From JAJKIV01 sp036741775 (GTDB lineage Bacteria; Gemmatimonadota; Gemmatimonadetes; Gemmatimonadales; Gemmatimonadaceae): DNA of 64,000 bases. Below the pieces are notes generated by a model. It was not told the origin of the DNA, made no database searches, and saw nothing but the letters and a program-made list of their open reading frames with translations. The stretch spans positions 1 through 64,000 of the forward strand of contig DAINRQ010000014.1 in NCBI GenBank assembly GCA_036741775.1. Direction: 5' to 3'. Of this stretch, positions 26,238-35,042 are shown piece after piece (the stretch's first letter is position 1; each line of letters starts with the position of its first letter). A program made the position numbers and the translations under genes.

Positions 26238-28832
26238 CTACCTCGGGTTCAGGAGTTGGTTGATCTGATCCCGCATGTCCTCGAGATGCGCGCGCGTCTC
26301 TCGATTCGTCGCGCGCGGGATCGCCGCGCGCGCGCTCTGTTCCACCGCGCGTAGCTCCGAGCGGAACAGCGATCTGACGTCGCTCGTCGCTCGCGCCGGT
26401 CCGAACTGCTGCGCGACCTGCGGCGGGACGCCCGGTGGCAGCTGTAACGGCGGCGGGTTGAGTTTGTTCCGCGCAAGGTTGAACCACGACCGCTGCAGCT
26501 CGCGGCGGAACGGATCGATCGTCACCTGCCCTGCGCCGAGCTCGCGCCAGATCCCCGCGCGGACATCGGCGAGCATCTCGGACAGCGAGTATGCGTCCGC
26601 CGCGCTCCGCGCGAGCGCCGGATGCTCGATCATGCGCTCCATCCGCCGGTCGTTGAACAGCTGGGCCAGGATCGCGTTCTGCGCGTTGTTGATGCGGCGG
26701 AGCGCGCCTTCGACCTCGATCTTCCGCAGGACATCCTCGCGCAGGAAGAAGGTCGGCGTCGCGAACGCGTTCTCCACGAGGAAGCGCACCGCGTTCTTCT
26801 GCCGAGCGCGCGGGAGTGGCGTGAAGCGGACGCCTTCCTGCCCGACGCGCTTTTCCTGCGCCTGCGTTCCCCCGACCTCGGTCACGACGTGTGACAGCTC
26901 GGTGGTCCACTGGTTGATCAATCCGCCGTAGAGCTGATTGAGGTCACCGAAGTCATCACCGGAGCGGTGACTCGTCGCGGGAATGAGCAGCGGCACGATC
27001 TGCTTGATGCTCTGGAGCCCCCAGCCGGTGGCTTTCACGGCGTCACCGTCCCCGACGGCTTCGGTTTGATCCCCGGGGTCGGACCCCTGCGAGCCCACGA
27101 CGTTGAAGCGATACCACGGCGTCGTGTCCTGCTCTTTCGCCCACGTGTCGAGCGTCGGGAGCTCGTCGTCGGGCGTGCGCGCCCCGGGAATGGGTGCGTA
27201 ACCCCAGCGGGCCGCGAACAGATCGTAGGGTCCAATGCCGGGGATGAGATCCGCCAGCGGGATCGAGTCCTCTGGCTGTGCCGTGTAGTTGAACCGCGAG
27301 TAGTCCATGAGCGTCGCGGTGTGGCCCATGCGACGCACCCACGTGCGGCTCCGCACGCTGTCCACGGGGTACGTGGACGACGATTTCTGATTGTGCGGGA
27401 AGCCTAGCGTGTGCCCGACCTCGTGGGCGACGACGTACTCCACGAGCCGCCCCATGAGCGAGTCGGGGTACGGCCAGGCGCTCGCGCGCGGGTCGAGGTG
27501 CGCGACCTGGCTGAAATACCAGATGCGCTGGAGCTCCATGATGTTGTGGTACATGTACACGTCCGCCTCGAGGATCTCACCCGAGCGCGGGTCGTTCACG
27601 TTGGGCCCCTGGGCGTTCGCGATGGCCGACGGGAGCCAGCGCACGACGGAGTAGCGCGAGTCCTCGGGCGACCAGTCGGGATCTTCCTGCGGCGTCGGCG
27701 CGTCGCGAGCGACGATGGCGTCGCGGAACCCGGCAGCTTCGAACGCGGGCTTCCACGCCTCGATCCCCTTCCGGACGTACGGTTTGAGCCAGTTCGGCGT
27801 CGCGGGGTCGACGTAATACACGATCGGCTTCACCGGCTCGGAGATCGCGGCCGCCGGATCCTTCTTCTCGAGCCGATACCGCAGGATGTATGTGCGCTGC
27901 TGCGCGCGCTGCTCGGGGCGGCTGTAATCCACCTGCTGCGTCGTGAAGTAGCCGACGCGCGAGTCCGCGAGCCGCGCCATCATCGGCTTGTCGGGGAGCA
28001 TCACGATGCTCCAGTGCATGACGAGCGAGTTCGAGCCGGCGTACTGCCCCTGCTGCGGCTGGAAGGGGCTCGGGATGGGCGCGTTAGGCGTCGGTGGTGG
28101 TGTGGCCGTGAGCAGTGCCTCGACTTCGACGTTCTCGGGGTAAGCCGCGACGCGTTCGATGAGCGAGCGGTTCGCGTCCGGCACACCACGCAGCGTCGCG
28201 CCCGGCCCCAGCTCGGCGGGCGGCGCCGTGAAGAGCCGCGTGACGTCCACCACGGCGGCGCTATCCGGGCCGTACGCCTCGACGTTCAGCGAGGTCACGA
28301 CCGGCGAGAAGGTGGATGCTTCCACGGCGCGCGCCATCTCGTGGCTCGGGTCAGCCACGATGTTGAATCGGACATCGCGCAGGAGCACGCGGTTCCCGCG
28401 ACGCTCCCACCGGATCACCATCGTTCGTCCGACCTGCTGGCCGCCATAGGGGCCGCCCGCGGGCGCCTTCGCGACGCGCGGCACGACGAGGATGTCCTTG
28501 TTCATCACGCCACGCGGAAGCTCGAACAGGAGTCGGCTCCCGACACGGTGCGTCGTGAACAGCCCCGATCGCGTTTGCGCGGCGGGGGTGATGACGCGTG
28601 CGTAGGGGCGCGGCTGCGGCTCGGGGGGCGGCCCGCCGGGCCCCTGGCCCTGACCCGGCGCGCCCGTTGGCGCCTGCCCTCCGGCCGGCCGCGTGGTGTC
28701 CGTGGGTGTGCCCGCGGCTTGATTCGCCGCGCCCGTGGGAGCGGGTGCGTTGGGCCGCGTGCTGGTAGCGCGTGAGCAGCTGGCAACGACGAGCAGGCCG
28801 GCGAGCGCGAGCGCGCGCTGGTAGGAATGCAT
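26238..28832 (-). CDS. Zinc-dependent metalloprotease, DUF4953/DUF5117/DUF5118-like
   Basis: The 864-residue protein begins with a lipoprotein-like signal (MHSYQRALALAGLLVVASC), which places the start at 28832 rather than at the longer open frame. A Pro/Gly/Thr-rich linker follows, then a beta-rich region and the catalytic zinc motif AHEVGHTLGFPH (HExxH encoded at 27411-27425). The arrangement fits the large secreted gluzincin/metzincin-like family with DUF5117 N-terminal and DUF4953 central parts. It probably degrades proteins outside the inner membrane. The long proline-rich segment near residues 25-65 is low-complexity. Confidence 0.85.
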   Translation of the reverse strand: MHSYQRALALAGLLVVASCSRATSTRPNAPAPTGAANQAAGTPTDTTRPAGGQAPTGAPGQGQGPGGPPPEPQPRPYARVITPAAQTRSGLFTTHRVGSRLLFELPRGVMNKDILVVPRVAKAPAGGPYGGQQVGRTMVIRWERRGNRVLLRDVRFNIVADPSHEMARAVEASTFSPVVTSLNVEAYGPDSAAVVDVTRLFTAPPAELGPGATLRGVPDANRSLIERVAAYPENVEVEALLTATPPPTPNAPIPSPFQPQQGQYAGSNSLVMHWSIVMLPDKPMMARLADSRVGYFTTQQVDYSRPEQRAQQRTYILRYRLEKKDPAAAISEPVKPIVYYVDPATPNWLKPYVRKGIEAWKPAFEAAGFRDAIVARDAPTPQEDPDWSPEDSRYSVVRWLPSAIANAQGPNVNDPRSGEILEADVYMYHNIMELQRIWYFSQVAHLDPRASAWPYPDSLMGRLVEYVVAHEVGHTLGFPHNQKSSSTYPVDSVRSRTWVRRMGHTATLMDYSRFNYTAQPEDSIPLADLIPGIGPYDLFAARWGYAPIPGARTPDDELPTLDTWAKEQDTTPWYRFNVVGSQGSDPGDQTEAVGDGDAVKATGWGLQSIKQIVPLLIPATSHRSGDDFGDLNQLYGGLINQWTTELSHVVTEVGGTQAQEKRVGQEGVRFTPLPRARQKNAVRFLVENAFATPTFFLREDVLRKIEVEGALRRINNAQNAILAQLFNDRRMERMIEHPALARSAADAYSLSEMLADVRAGIWRELGAGQVTIDPFRRELQRSWFNLARNKLNPPPLQLPPGVPPQVAQQFGPARATSDVRSLFRSELRAVEQSARAAIPRATNRETRAHLEDMRDQINQLLNPR

Positions 28833-28966
28833 GGCGACGGAGTGAAGGGAGGGAAACGGGCGGGGGCGGAGCGCAGCATAGTAATCGACACTTGACGCCC
28901 TCGACACAGAGCCGTCATCTGCGTGCGATAGGTTCGAGTCAGGCACACTCGGCTCGAGGAGGCGCT

Positions 28967-29242
28967 ATGGACTATGGCATCGGGCTCTCCTTTCTCGTGA
29001 CTGAAGCGACGCCGTACGCCACCATCGGTTGGGCGTACCTCGCCTGGCGATTCGTCCGCGCCTACGAACGTCGCGCCGCGCAGCCGGACCAGATCACGTC
29101 ACTCGCCGGGCGCGTGCGATTGCTCGAGGACGCGCTCGAACAGGTCGAGGACCGGGTCAATCGCTCCGACGAGCTCCAGCGCTTCACCATGCGTGTGCTC
29201 GCGGGGCGCGAGTCAGGCGAGAGTGCTGGCGCTCGCCGATGA
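28967..29242 (+). CDS. Small single-helix membrane protein with coiled coil
   Basis: The 91-residue product has one membrane segment (ATPYATIGWAYLAWRFVRAY). It is followed by a coiled-coil-like segment with heptad leucines (LAGRVRLLEDALEQVEDRVNRSDELQ). A good GAGGAGG site lies seven bases before the ATG at 28967. It is divergent from the metalloprotease gene with 134 bp between starts. Family and function are not recognised. Confidence 0.65.
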   Translation: MDYGIGLSFLVTEATPYATIGWAYLAWRFVRAYERRAAQPDQITSLAGRVRLLEDALEQVEDRVNRSDELQRFTMRVLAGRESGESAGARR

Positions 29243-29539
29243 CCTGTGCCCGGCGGCACCAACGGTATGGTGGAGTCGCTGATGGCTCTATGACGGAATT
29301 GCCAGCGGCGGGTCTGGGTGCTCGTCACCTGCGGCGGCACCGTCGCGCCGAGCAGTCGCATGTCGGCGCCCCACTCGAGGTCGGACGGCGGCCGGCCTCC
29401 CGATTCCGAGAGAGACGGCGGGGTCCGGCCAGGAAGCTCGGAAGTCGAATGCGAGTGGTATGCCAGAGCTGCCATATCCGGATCCCCGACGCGAGTTCGC
29501 CTCGAAATCAGGCCAGCAACTCATTGCATCGGGCTCGGT
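29243..29539. other. Gap without recognisable gene
   Basis: This stretch of 297 bp between the small membrane protein and the HTH protein shows open frames on both strands but no protein-like sequence I trust. It may contain the decayed 5' part of the HTH gene, because the HTH product lacks the N-terminal segment usual in its family. Confidence 0.4.
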
Positions 29540-29767
29540 ATGGAAGTACTGGCATACCGTGCGATTGAGGGAGGCCTGGTGCGACAGCGACGCTACGCCG
29601 CCGAGTTGCTGCGGACCGATCAGCCGCGCGTGTCCGACCTTCGGAACCGCCGCCTCCACCGCTTCTCGCTCGAGAAGCTCATTCGGTTCGCCGCGCGCCT
29701 CCGCGCCGACGTGACCGTCGACGTCCGCTGGGACCCCTACAAGCGGTACCTGGCATCCCGCCAGTAA
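29540..29767 (+). CDS. XRE/HigA-like helix-turn-helix protein, probably truncated
   Basis: The 75-residue product contains VRQRRYAAELLRTDQPRVSD, LRNRRLHRFSLEKLIRFAARL and a final TVDVRW strand. This is the helix-turn-helix and C-terminal strand of antitoxin-type XRE regulators. Such proteins usually have about 20 more residues at the N-terminus, with a NVFADLGL-like motif, which I cannot find here. No toxin gene is seen next to it. It may be an orphan antitoxin, a remnant, or a gene starting upstream at a non-ATG codon; the open frame extends to 29318. Confidence 0.55.
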   Translation: MEVLAYRAIEGGLVRQRRYAAELLRTDQPRVSDLRNRRLHRFSLEKLIRFAARLRADVTVDVRWDPYKRYLASRQ

Positions 29768-29915
29768 CGCGTGCATGTTGCGGACACGGCGCGCAGGGCG
29801 CCGCCCGTCCGCGGAAAGGACCGAGTCCACCTGGCCATCGCGAGAGAACCCGGTTCATCACGAACCTCCTTCGCCCAGCGTAGCGGACCCCGGGCAGCTC
29901 CCAAGGAGGTCCGTC

Positions 29916-31184
29916 ATGTCCGCGCGTCACCTGCCCGTCCGCCCCGATCTGCTGCAGCTCCGGCACCAGGCGAAGGACCTGCTCCGCGCCGCTCGCCGCG
30001 GCGACCCCGCCGCGATCGCCGAGCTCCAGGAGCACCACCCCCAATCGATCCAGCCGGCCGACGCGCGTCTCGCCGACGCGCAGGTCGCGCTCGCCCGCAG
30101 CTACGGCCTAACGAGCTGGCCCCGCCTCGTCCTCGCCTGCCGCATGATCGCCGCAATCTGGCGCGATGATCACACGACCGTGCGAAACCTCATCCTGAAG
30201 CACCCGTCCCTCCTTCAGGAGTCCGCGCGCGGCGTGAAGGGGTGCAACTGGGGACCGCCCATGTCCTACGCCGCGAACCTGGGACGCGATTCGCTCATCT
30301 CGCTCCTCCGTGACCTCGGCGCCGAGGACACGCAGTTCGCTTTCGACCGCGCGGTGCTTCAAGGCCGCATCGACACCGCTCGGCTTCTCGCGAAGATGGG
30401 TGCCCACCCCGTGCGTGACTCCTTCATGGGTCCGGCGGAAACGCTGAACAGCGCGGGCATGGCGCACCTCCTCGAGCTCGGCGCCGAGATCAGCGACGAG
30501 CACGGCGACCGGCTCGGGCCTGTCGCGATGGTGCTGCAGACCTACGCTCGCAACCCAGCCGGCAAGCACGAGTGTCTCGAGCTACTCGCGCGCCACGGCA
30601 TCGATCTGCCGGACACACCGCCCATGGCCGTACACCGCGGCCGCATCGACCTGCTCGAGCGTCATCTCCAGCGCGACTCCGCGCTGCCGTCGCGAACCTT
30701 CACGCATCAGGAGATCTGGCCGCCGTCGTTAGGCTGCGCGACCGACGAGTCGCTCGCGCTTCACGGCACGCCGCTTGGCGGCGCGACACTGCTGCACATG
30801 GCGATCGACTACGACGAGATGGAGATCGCTCGCTGGCTCCTCGACCACGGCGCGAGTCCTGACGCTCGCGCCACGATCGACGCAGACGGGTTCGGCGGGC
30901 ACACGCCGCTCTTCTCGAGCGTGGTGTCGCAGGTACATCGCGGGCGCCGCCGAAACGACGACCGCTACACGCGCCTGCTCCTCGAGCGCAGTGCCAATCC
31001 CAATGCGCGCGCGTCACTGCGGAAGCGCCTCGCCTTCGCCGACGACGACTCGATGCACGAGTACCGCGATGTCACTCCGCTCGCCTGGGGCCGACAGTTC
31101 CACGACCAGGCGTGGGTGAGTGCGGCGGCCGTGCGCCTCGTGGCCGAAGCCGGGGGGATCGACGATTCCGAGCCCGGTGTATGA
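29916..31184 (+). CDS. Ankyrin-repeat protein
   Basis: The 422-residue protein has several ankyrin units. The clearest is GATLLHMAIDYDEMEIARWLLDHGASPDARA; others are DTARLLAKMGAHP, MAHLLELGAEIS, HECLELLARHGIDLP and YTRLLLERSANPNARA. The N-terminal region (RPDLLQLRHQAKDLLRAARRGDPAAIAEL) is also helical. Ankyrin repeats bind proteins; partners are unknown and no signal peptide is seen. A perfect AAGGAGGT site lies five bases before the ATG at 29916, which fixes the start. Confidence 0.88.
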   Translation: MSARHLPVRPDLLQLRHQAKDLLRAARRGDPAAIAELQEHHPQSIQPADARLADAQVALARSYGLTSWPRLVLACRMIAAIWRDDHTTVRNLILKHPSLLQESARGVKGCNWGPPMSYAANLGRDSLISLLRDLGAEDTQFAFDRAVLQGRIDTARLLAKMGAHPVRDSFMGPAETLNSAGMAHLLELGAEISDEHGDRLGPVAMVLQTYARNPAGKHECLELLARHGIDLPDTPPMAVHRGRIDLLERHLQRDSALPSRTFTHQEIWPPSLGCATDESLALHGTPLGGATLLHMAIDYDEMEIARWLLDHGASPDARATIDADGFGGHTPLFSSVVSQVHRGRRRNDDRYTRLLLERSANPNARASLRKRLAFADDDSMHEYRDVTPLAWGRQFHDQAWVSAAAVRLVAEAGGIDDSEPGV

Positions 31185-31225
31185 GTCGCGCCGCTCGTGA
31201 GTGACCGGACGGTGGTCGGGAGGGT

Positions 31226-31630
31226 ATGCCAGGTATGAGCCTGTTCCACAGGAACACGTACCCGGCACTCGTGCTTGCCCTCGGCGTCAGTTGTGACGTC
31301 GCGCTAGGGCCGGGGCGCGAGATCACGCTCCCGATCACGAACGTCGAGGCTCCAGAAGAGGTCGCCGCGGGCACGTCCTTCAACGTTCGCGTTACCGTGC
31401 AGTCCGGCGGATGCCGCCAGTTCGAGCAGCTCATCGTCACGCAAACGACGGAGCGCGCCACATTCGTCGCGCGCGGCCACGACAGCGAGGGGCCGGGTGT
31501 CCTCTGCACGACTGACATTCGCTACGCCGAGCGCGAGGTTCGCCTGGACCCGCCCTTCACCGACCCGTACACGATCGTCGCCAGGCAGCCGAGCGGCCCG
31601 CCGACGACGAGAACCGCCCGTATTCGTTAG
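31226..31630 (+). CDS. Putative secreted or lipoprotein, beta-rich
   Basis: The 134-residue protein has a short hydrophobic N-terminus ending LALGVSCDVALG (possible lipobox Cys). It continues with an Ig-like beta-strand pattern (EEVAAGTSFNVRVTVQSGGCRQFEQLIVTQ) and two further cysteines. The family is unknown. Two in-frame ATGs (31226 and 31235) are possible; GGGAGGG at 31218-31224 fits the second better. The stop TAG lies inside a CGTTAGGT word. It converges on the DUF1028 gene 25 bp away. Confidence 0.55.
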   Translation: MPGMSLFHRNTYPALVLALGVSCDVALGPGREITLPITNVEAPEEVAAGTSFNVRVTVQSGGCRQFEQLIVTQTTERATFVARGHDSEGPGVLCTTDIRYAEREVRLDPPFTDPYTIVARQPSGPPTTRTARIR

Positions 31631-31655
31631 GTAGATCGGACGGCGGTCACGCCGG

Positions 31656-32453
31656 TCACCGACACGCCGGGTCGCGAGTCGCGTCGGTGACGCCACGCGG
31701 ACGCCGCGGCGCCTTTTCCACGAGACGCCGCAGCTCCGCGATCGGCTCCGGGTTGTCGTCCACCTGGAGCCGCAGCACCACATCGTTATGCAGCCAGACG
31801 CCACCGCACTTCTTCACGATGAGAAGCGCCGCGCTCTGCTTCCCACGCGTGTCGCCACCGGCCGCCTGCCCTGCCTCGAGCGCGGCCACGAGACGAATCG
31901 CCAGCGACCCCTGTGTGCGGTCGTACGCCGACAGCATCGAGTCCACCACGCCCGGCCCGGCGAGAATGTTCCCCTGCGCCGAGACGTGCTTCGCCTGCCG
32001 ATCCCCAGCCCAGGCGCTCGCCTTCGGACCCGTGTATGCGGCCACGTTCCCTTTCGCGTCCATGACGGCGAACTGTCGCCCGTACTTCGTCCAGCGCACG
32101 CTGTCGGGGTCCGGGTCATGCTCCCAGACGGTCTTCACGACTTCCGCCGGCGACGTGCCTTCTCGAAGCAAGGCGAGCGCTTGCGGCCCGTAGCTCACAT
32201 CCACGATCGCCTGCGTGGCAACGACCCCCACGCCCGCCTCGGCCCACAGGACGCCGTTCCCGACCGAGAACACGCGTGACTGCACCGCGCCGCCGAGCTG
32301 GCCGCTGGCCGAATCGTAGGCAATGATGGAGAACGTGCCGGTGGGAAAGAGCTCATCCGACGCAACCAGCTTCGTCGCAACACCGGCCGGCCGCGCACAA
32401 GCCGTCGCGGCCAACATCAGGGCAACGGGCGTCAATCGGATCGTCGAATTCAC
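31656..32453 (-). CDS. DUF1028 family protein, exported
   Basis: The 265-residue product starts with a lipoprotein-like signal (MLAATACARP, Cys19). The DUF1028 core follows: TGTFSIIAYDSASGQLGGAVQSRVFSVGNGVLWAEAGVGVVATQA, then ALALLREGTSPAEVV, QFAVMDAKGNVAAYTG and AQGNILAGPGVVDSML. DUF1028 proteins have an Ntn-hydrolase-like fold, but their reaction is not established as far as I know. Residues after about 235 form a short basic tail. Confidence 0.85.
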   Translation of the reverse strand: MNSTIRLTPVALMLAATACARPAGVATKLVASDELFPTGTFSIIAYDSASGQLGGAVQSRVFSVGNGVLWAEAGVGVVATQAIVDVSYGPQALALLREGTSPAEVVKTVWEHDPDPDSVRWTKYGRQFAVMDAKGNVAAYTGPKASAWAGDRQAKHVSAQGNILAGPGVVDSMLSAYDRTQGSLAIRLVAALEAGQAAGGDTRGKQSAALLIVKKCGGVWLHNDVVLRLQVDDNPEPIAELRRLVEKAPRRPRGVTDATRDPACR

Positions 32454-32522
32454 AGGATGATCACAGGGGTCAAAGCGCTCCGCTAGGGGTCCTGACCCCT
32501 AAGCTCCGGATAGATTGCAGCC

Positions 32523-33122
32523 ATGAACGAAACACGGCTGACGGGCATCCTCGAGTTCCTCCAGTCTGCAGAACGGCTCAAGACGACCGTGCGAAGCGGT
32601 TACACGTCCGCCGGTGACCAGGAAAGCGTCGCCGAGCATACCTGGCGCCTGTGTCTCATGGCGCTCGTGGTCGGACCCGAGTTCCCTGAGGTCGATTTCG
32701 CGAAGCTCGTGAAGATCTGCATCATTCACGACCTGGGTGAAGCAATCGCGGGTGACGTGCCGGCGCCAGAGCAGGCGCGCCGCGCCGCGGCCGGAATGAC
32801 GGGGGGCAAGTCCGCGGACGAGCGCCGCGACCTCCTCACCCTCGTCGAGCCGCTGCCCGATCGCCCCCGGCAGGAGATCATCGCGCTGTGGGATGAGTAC
32901 GAAGCCGCGCAAACCCCAGAAGCAAAGCTCGCCAAGGCGCTCGACAAGCTCGAGACCATTCTCCAGCACACCCAGGGACGGAATCCACCGGAGTTCGATT
33001 ACCGGTTCAACCTTGGATACGGACGACAACACACCGCGAACCCGCCTCTGATCGCCGCGATTCGCGCCGTGCTCGACCAGCGAACGGAGGAGCGTGCCCG
33101 AGAGATCGAGGGGCGCACATGA
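32523..33122 (+). CDS. HD-domain hydrolase, YfbR/HDDC2-like nucleotidase
   Basis: The 199-residue cytoplasmic protein shows the metal-binding HD set: SVAEHTWRLCLMALVV with the first His, and CIIHDLGEAIAGDVPAP with the HD pair and a following Glu. AKALDKLETILQHTQG comes later. This pattern matches 5'-deoxynucleotidase-like HD proteins (YfbR, HDDC2) that dephosphorylate deoxynucleoside monophosphates; that activity is inferred from family. The ATG at 32523 fits the family start. Confidence 0.82.
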   Translation: MNETRLTGILEFLQSAERLKTTVRSGYTSAGDQESVAEHTWRLCLMALVVGPEFPEVDFAKLVKICIIHDLGEAIAGDVPAPEQARRAAAGMTGGKSADERRDLLTLVEPLPDRPRQEIIALWDEYEAAQTPEAKLAKALDKLETILQHTQGRNPPEFDYRFNLGYGRQHTANPPLIAAIRAVLDQRTEERAREIEGRT

Positions 33123-33177
33123 TGACCCGGAGCGATGCGACCGACACGGTCGTGCTTCCCGATCGTGAGGAACCGAG

Positions 33178-33447
33178 ATGACCAATGCCGCCTGTGCGGA
33201 CATCACCGCCATCACCAGCGTAAAGGGACCTCAAGAGCGTCAGTGCGATGAATGCGTGAAGACCGGTTCACGCTGGTTTCACCTGCGGACGTGCCAGGAG
33301 TGCGGCACGACGCTGTGCTGTAACAGCTCACCGAACCAGCACGCGAGCAAGCACGCGCGCAGCAGCGGTCACCCGGTGATTGCCTCGGCCCAGCCGGGTG
33401 AGCGGTGGCTGTACTGTTTCCCTCACGAGTCGTACGCCGAGTACTGA
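33178..33447 (+). CDS. UBP-type zinc-finger protein
   Basis: The 89-residue protein carries the Cys/His pattern of a ubiquitin-hydrolase-type zinc finger: QCDECVKTGSRWFHLRTCQECGTTLCC followed by HASKHARSSGHPVIAS and GERWLYCFP. Bacterial single-domain members occur in many phyla, and their ligand is unknown. The ATG at 33178 follows GAGGAACCGAG. It stands 55 bp after the HD-domain gene on the same strand and could share its transcript. Confidence 0.85.
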   Translation: MTNAACADITAITSVKGPQERQCDECVKTGSRWFHLRTCQECGTTLCCNSSPNQHASKHARSSGHPVIASAQPGERWLYCFPHESYAEY

Positions 33448-33459
33448 TTGCACGCAGGC

Positions 33460-34296
33460 ATGCGAGAGGTGCCGGTTCTCACGACCGAGCTCGCGCGTCG
33501 CATCGAGCGATTCGTCGCGCCGGAGGTCAGCTTGCCGCAGTCGAAGACTCCCGACCCGACTGCGCCGTGCGTCGCTCAGTTTGGAAGGACGATCGCGTCG
33601 AAGTCGCCGCGCGCGTGGCCGGGCAACAAGGTGTTCTGCTTCGGCCACGAGGATGTCGGTCGGCTCGACGAGATTCTCGCGTTCTTCGCGGCCGACGTCG
33701 TCGAGCCGACGTTCTACGTCGCGCCAATGGCGTTCACGCGCGACGTCGCCGCCGCACTCACCGCGGCAGGGTTCGTACAGCGTGAGTTCGAGCAAGCCAT
33801 CCTCTATGGACTGCCGGATCCAACGCCGCCGCAGCTACCCGAGGGCATCCACATCGAGCCGGTGACCGAGGACAACCTCGAGGAGTTCGTTCGCGCGACC
33901 GCGGACGGGTTCGAGTGGCACGCGAGCTGGCGCGACGCGGCCATGGAGGGGGTGCGCACCAGTGTGCGCCCTGGCGTGCAGCATTTCCTCGTTCGCTATC
34001 GTGGGATCCCCGCGGGCGTGGGTTCGCTCGGCATCCGCGAGAACGTCGCGAGTCTCGGTGGCGGCGCGGTCGTGCCGGCCCTTCGAGGCAAGGGGTGCCA
34101 CCTCGCGCTCGTGCATTACCGTGTGCACCTGGCCCACACGCTGGGGTGCGGGCTCGTACTCGGCGGCGCGCGCTTCGGCTCGGGAAGCTTCCGCAACCAG
34201 CAGCGAGCGGGGCTTCGCGTCGCGTACCTGGAGAGCGCGTGGTCTCGGCTTGACCGCGTCGTCATCGCGGGCCGCATGGCGCTTCGCTCCGATTGA
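33460..34296 (+). CDS. GNAT-like acetyltransferase, two-part
   Basis: The 278-residue product has an N-terminal part with VFCFGHEDVGRLDEILAFF and a C-terminal GNAT domain (FLVRYRGIPAGVGSLGIRENVASLGGGAVVPALRGKGCHLALVHYR). In the acetyl-CoA loop the usual RxxGxG is RGKGCH, one glycine short. The tail segment SGSFRNQQRAGLRVAYLESAW fits motif B. The substrate is unknown. The ATG at 33460 is used; a TTG four codons upstream is possible. The start lies 12 bp after the zinc-finger gene. Confidence 0.75.
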   Translation: MREVPVLTTELARRIERFVAPEVSLPQSKTPDPTAPCVAQFGRTIASKSPRAWPGNKVFCFGHEDVGRLDEILAFFAADVVEPTFYVAPMAFTRDVAAALTAAGFVQREFEQAILYGLPDPTPPQLPEGIHIEPVTEDNLEEFVRATADGFEWHASWRDAAMEGVRTSVRPGVQHFLVRYRGIPAGVGSLGIRENVASLGGGAVVPALRGKGCHLALVHYRVHLAHTLGCGLVLGGARFGSGSFRNQQRAGLRVAYLESAWSRLDRVVIAGRMALRSD

Positions 34297-34380
34297 CGCG
34301 CGGTGCCGGGAGCATGAACTTCGAGGCCGCGCCGGGAGTCGATTCCCTGCCGACGACAACCTCCTCGAGCCTCGGTCCCA

Positions 34381-34866
34381 GTGCGCTCGCCTCTCACGGC
34401 TTCGTTCGTTCTGTGCGCCTCGCTCGTCGTATCGTCGTGCCGCCCACCCCTGCGCGACAGCGGCTGCGTTCCCGAGCGCGGTGTGGAAGTGTGGGTGGAG
34501 CGCCGCTACCCGCCGACCGTCCAGCTCGCCGACACGGCGTTCGGGTCGCTCTCGATTACGGTTTCGCGTGATACTCTCGCCCGGTTACCGAATGGGAGCA
34601 TGATCTCCGTGCTCATCGCCGGGCCGGCATCGGCAGACCATCCTGACACCGTGCGCGTGCTCTCGGCCGAGCTCCCCTCGGGCGAAGCGCTCTGGCGCGG
34701 GGACCAGCTCCGCCCCGGTCAGTACACGGCCGAGCTGACTTCGCAGGGCCACGCAGCCGGGCCGCGTTCGTTCTCGATCGCGGCGGGTGAACGCGTCGAG
34801 GTCGAGGCGCGGTTGCGACAAAGCGGCTGCGATCCCGACACCGTACGTAAGGGGTCAGAGTCCTAA
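34381..34866 (+). CDS. Putative lipoprotein
   Basis: The 161-residue product has a lipoprotein signal (MRSPLTASFVLCASLVVSSC with Cys near 20). It has a beta-rich body with YPPTVQLADTAFGSLSITVSRD and RPGQYTAELTSQGHAAGPRSFSI, resembling an extracellular Ig-like or carboxypeptidase-regulatory fold. Start is GTG at 34381. The stop TAA overlaps a TCCTAACG word. The function is unknown. Confidence 0.55.
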   Translation: MRSPLTASFVLCASLVVSSCRPPLRDSGCVPERGVEVWVERRYPPTVQLADTAFGSLSITVSRDTLARLPNGSMISVLIAGPASADHPDTVRVLSAELPSGEALWRGDQLRPGQYTAELTSQGHAAGPRSFSIAAGERVEVEARLRQSGCDPDTVRKGSES

Positions 34867-35042
34867 CGCATCCTTCGAACGCGGCGGAAGACGAGTCGTC
34901 CTCGGATCGGTCGCCCGTGGCTGGCTCCGCGTGCCGCACCCTCGGGGACAACAATGAACCGCAGAGGGCGCAGGGGGCGCGATGCCGAACGAGCGCCATA
35001 ATGGTGCCGAGAATTCAGCGACTCATCGCCCGTGCCCCGGAA

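Noticed and set aside
29288..29830. A 180-residue minus-strand open frame over the HTH gene.
   Set aside because: The plus strand carries a recognisable HTH domain, and the minus-strand product has no protein-like pattern.
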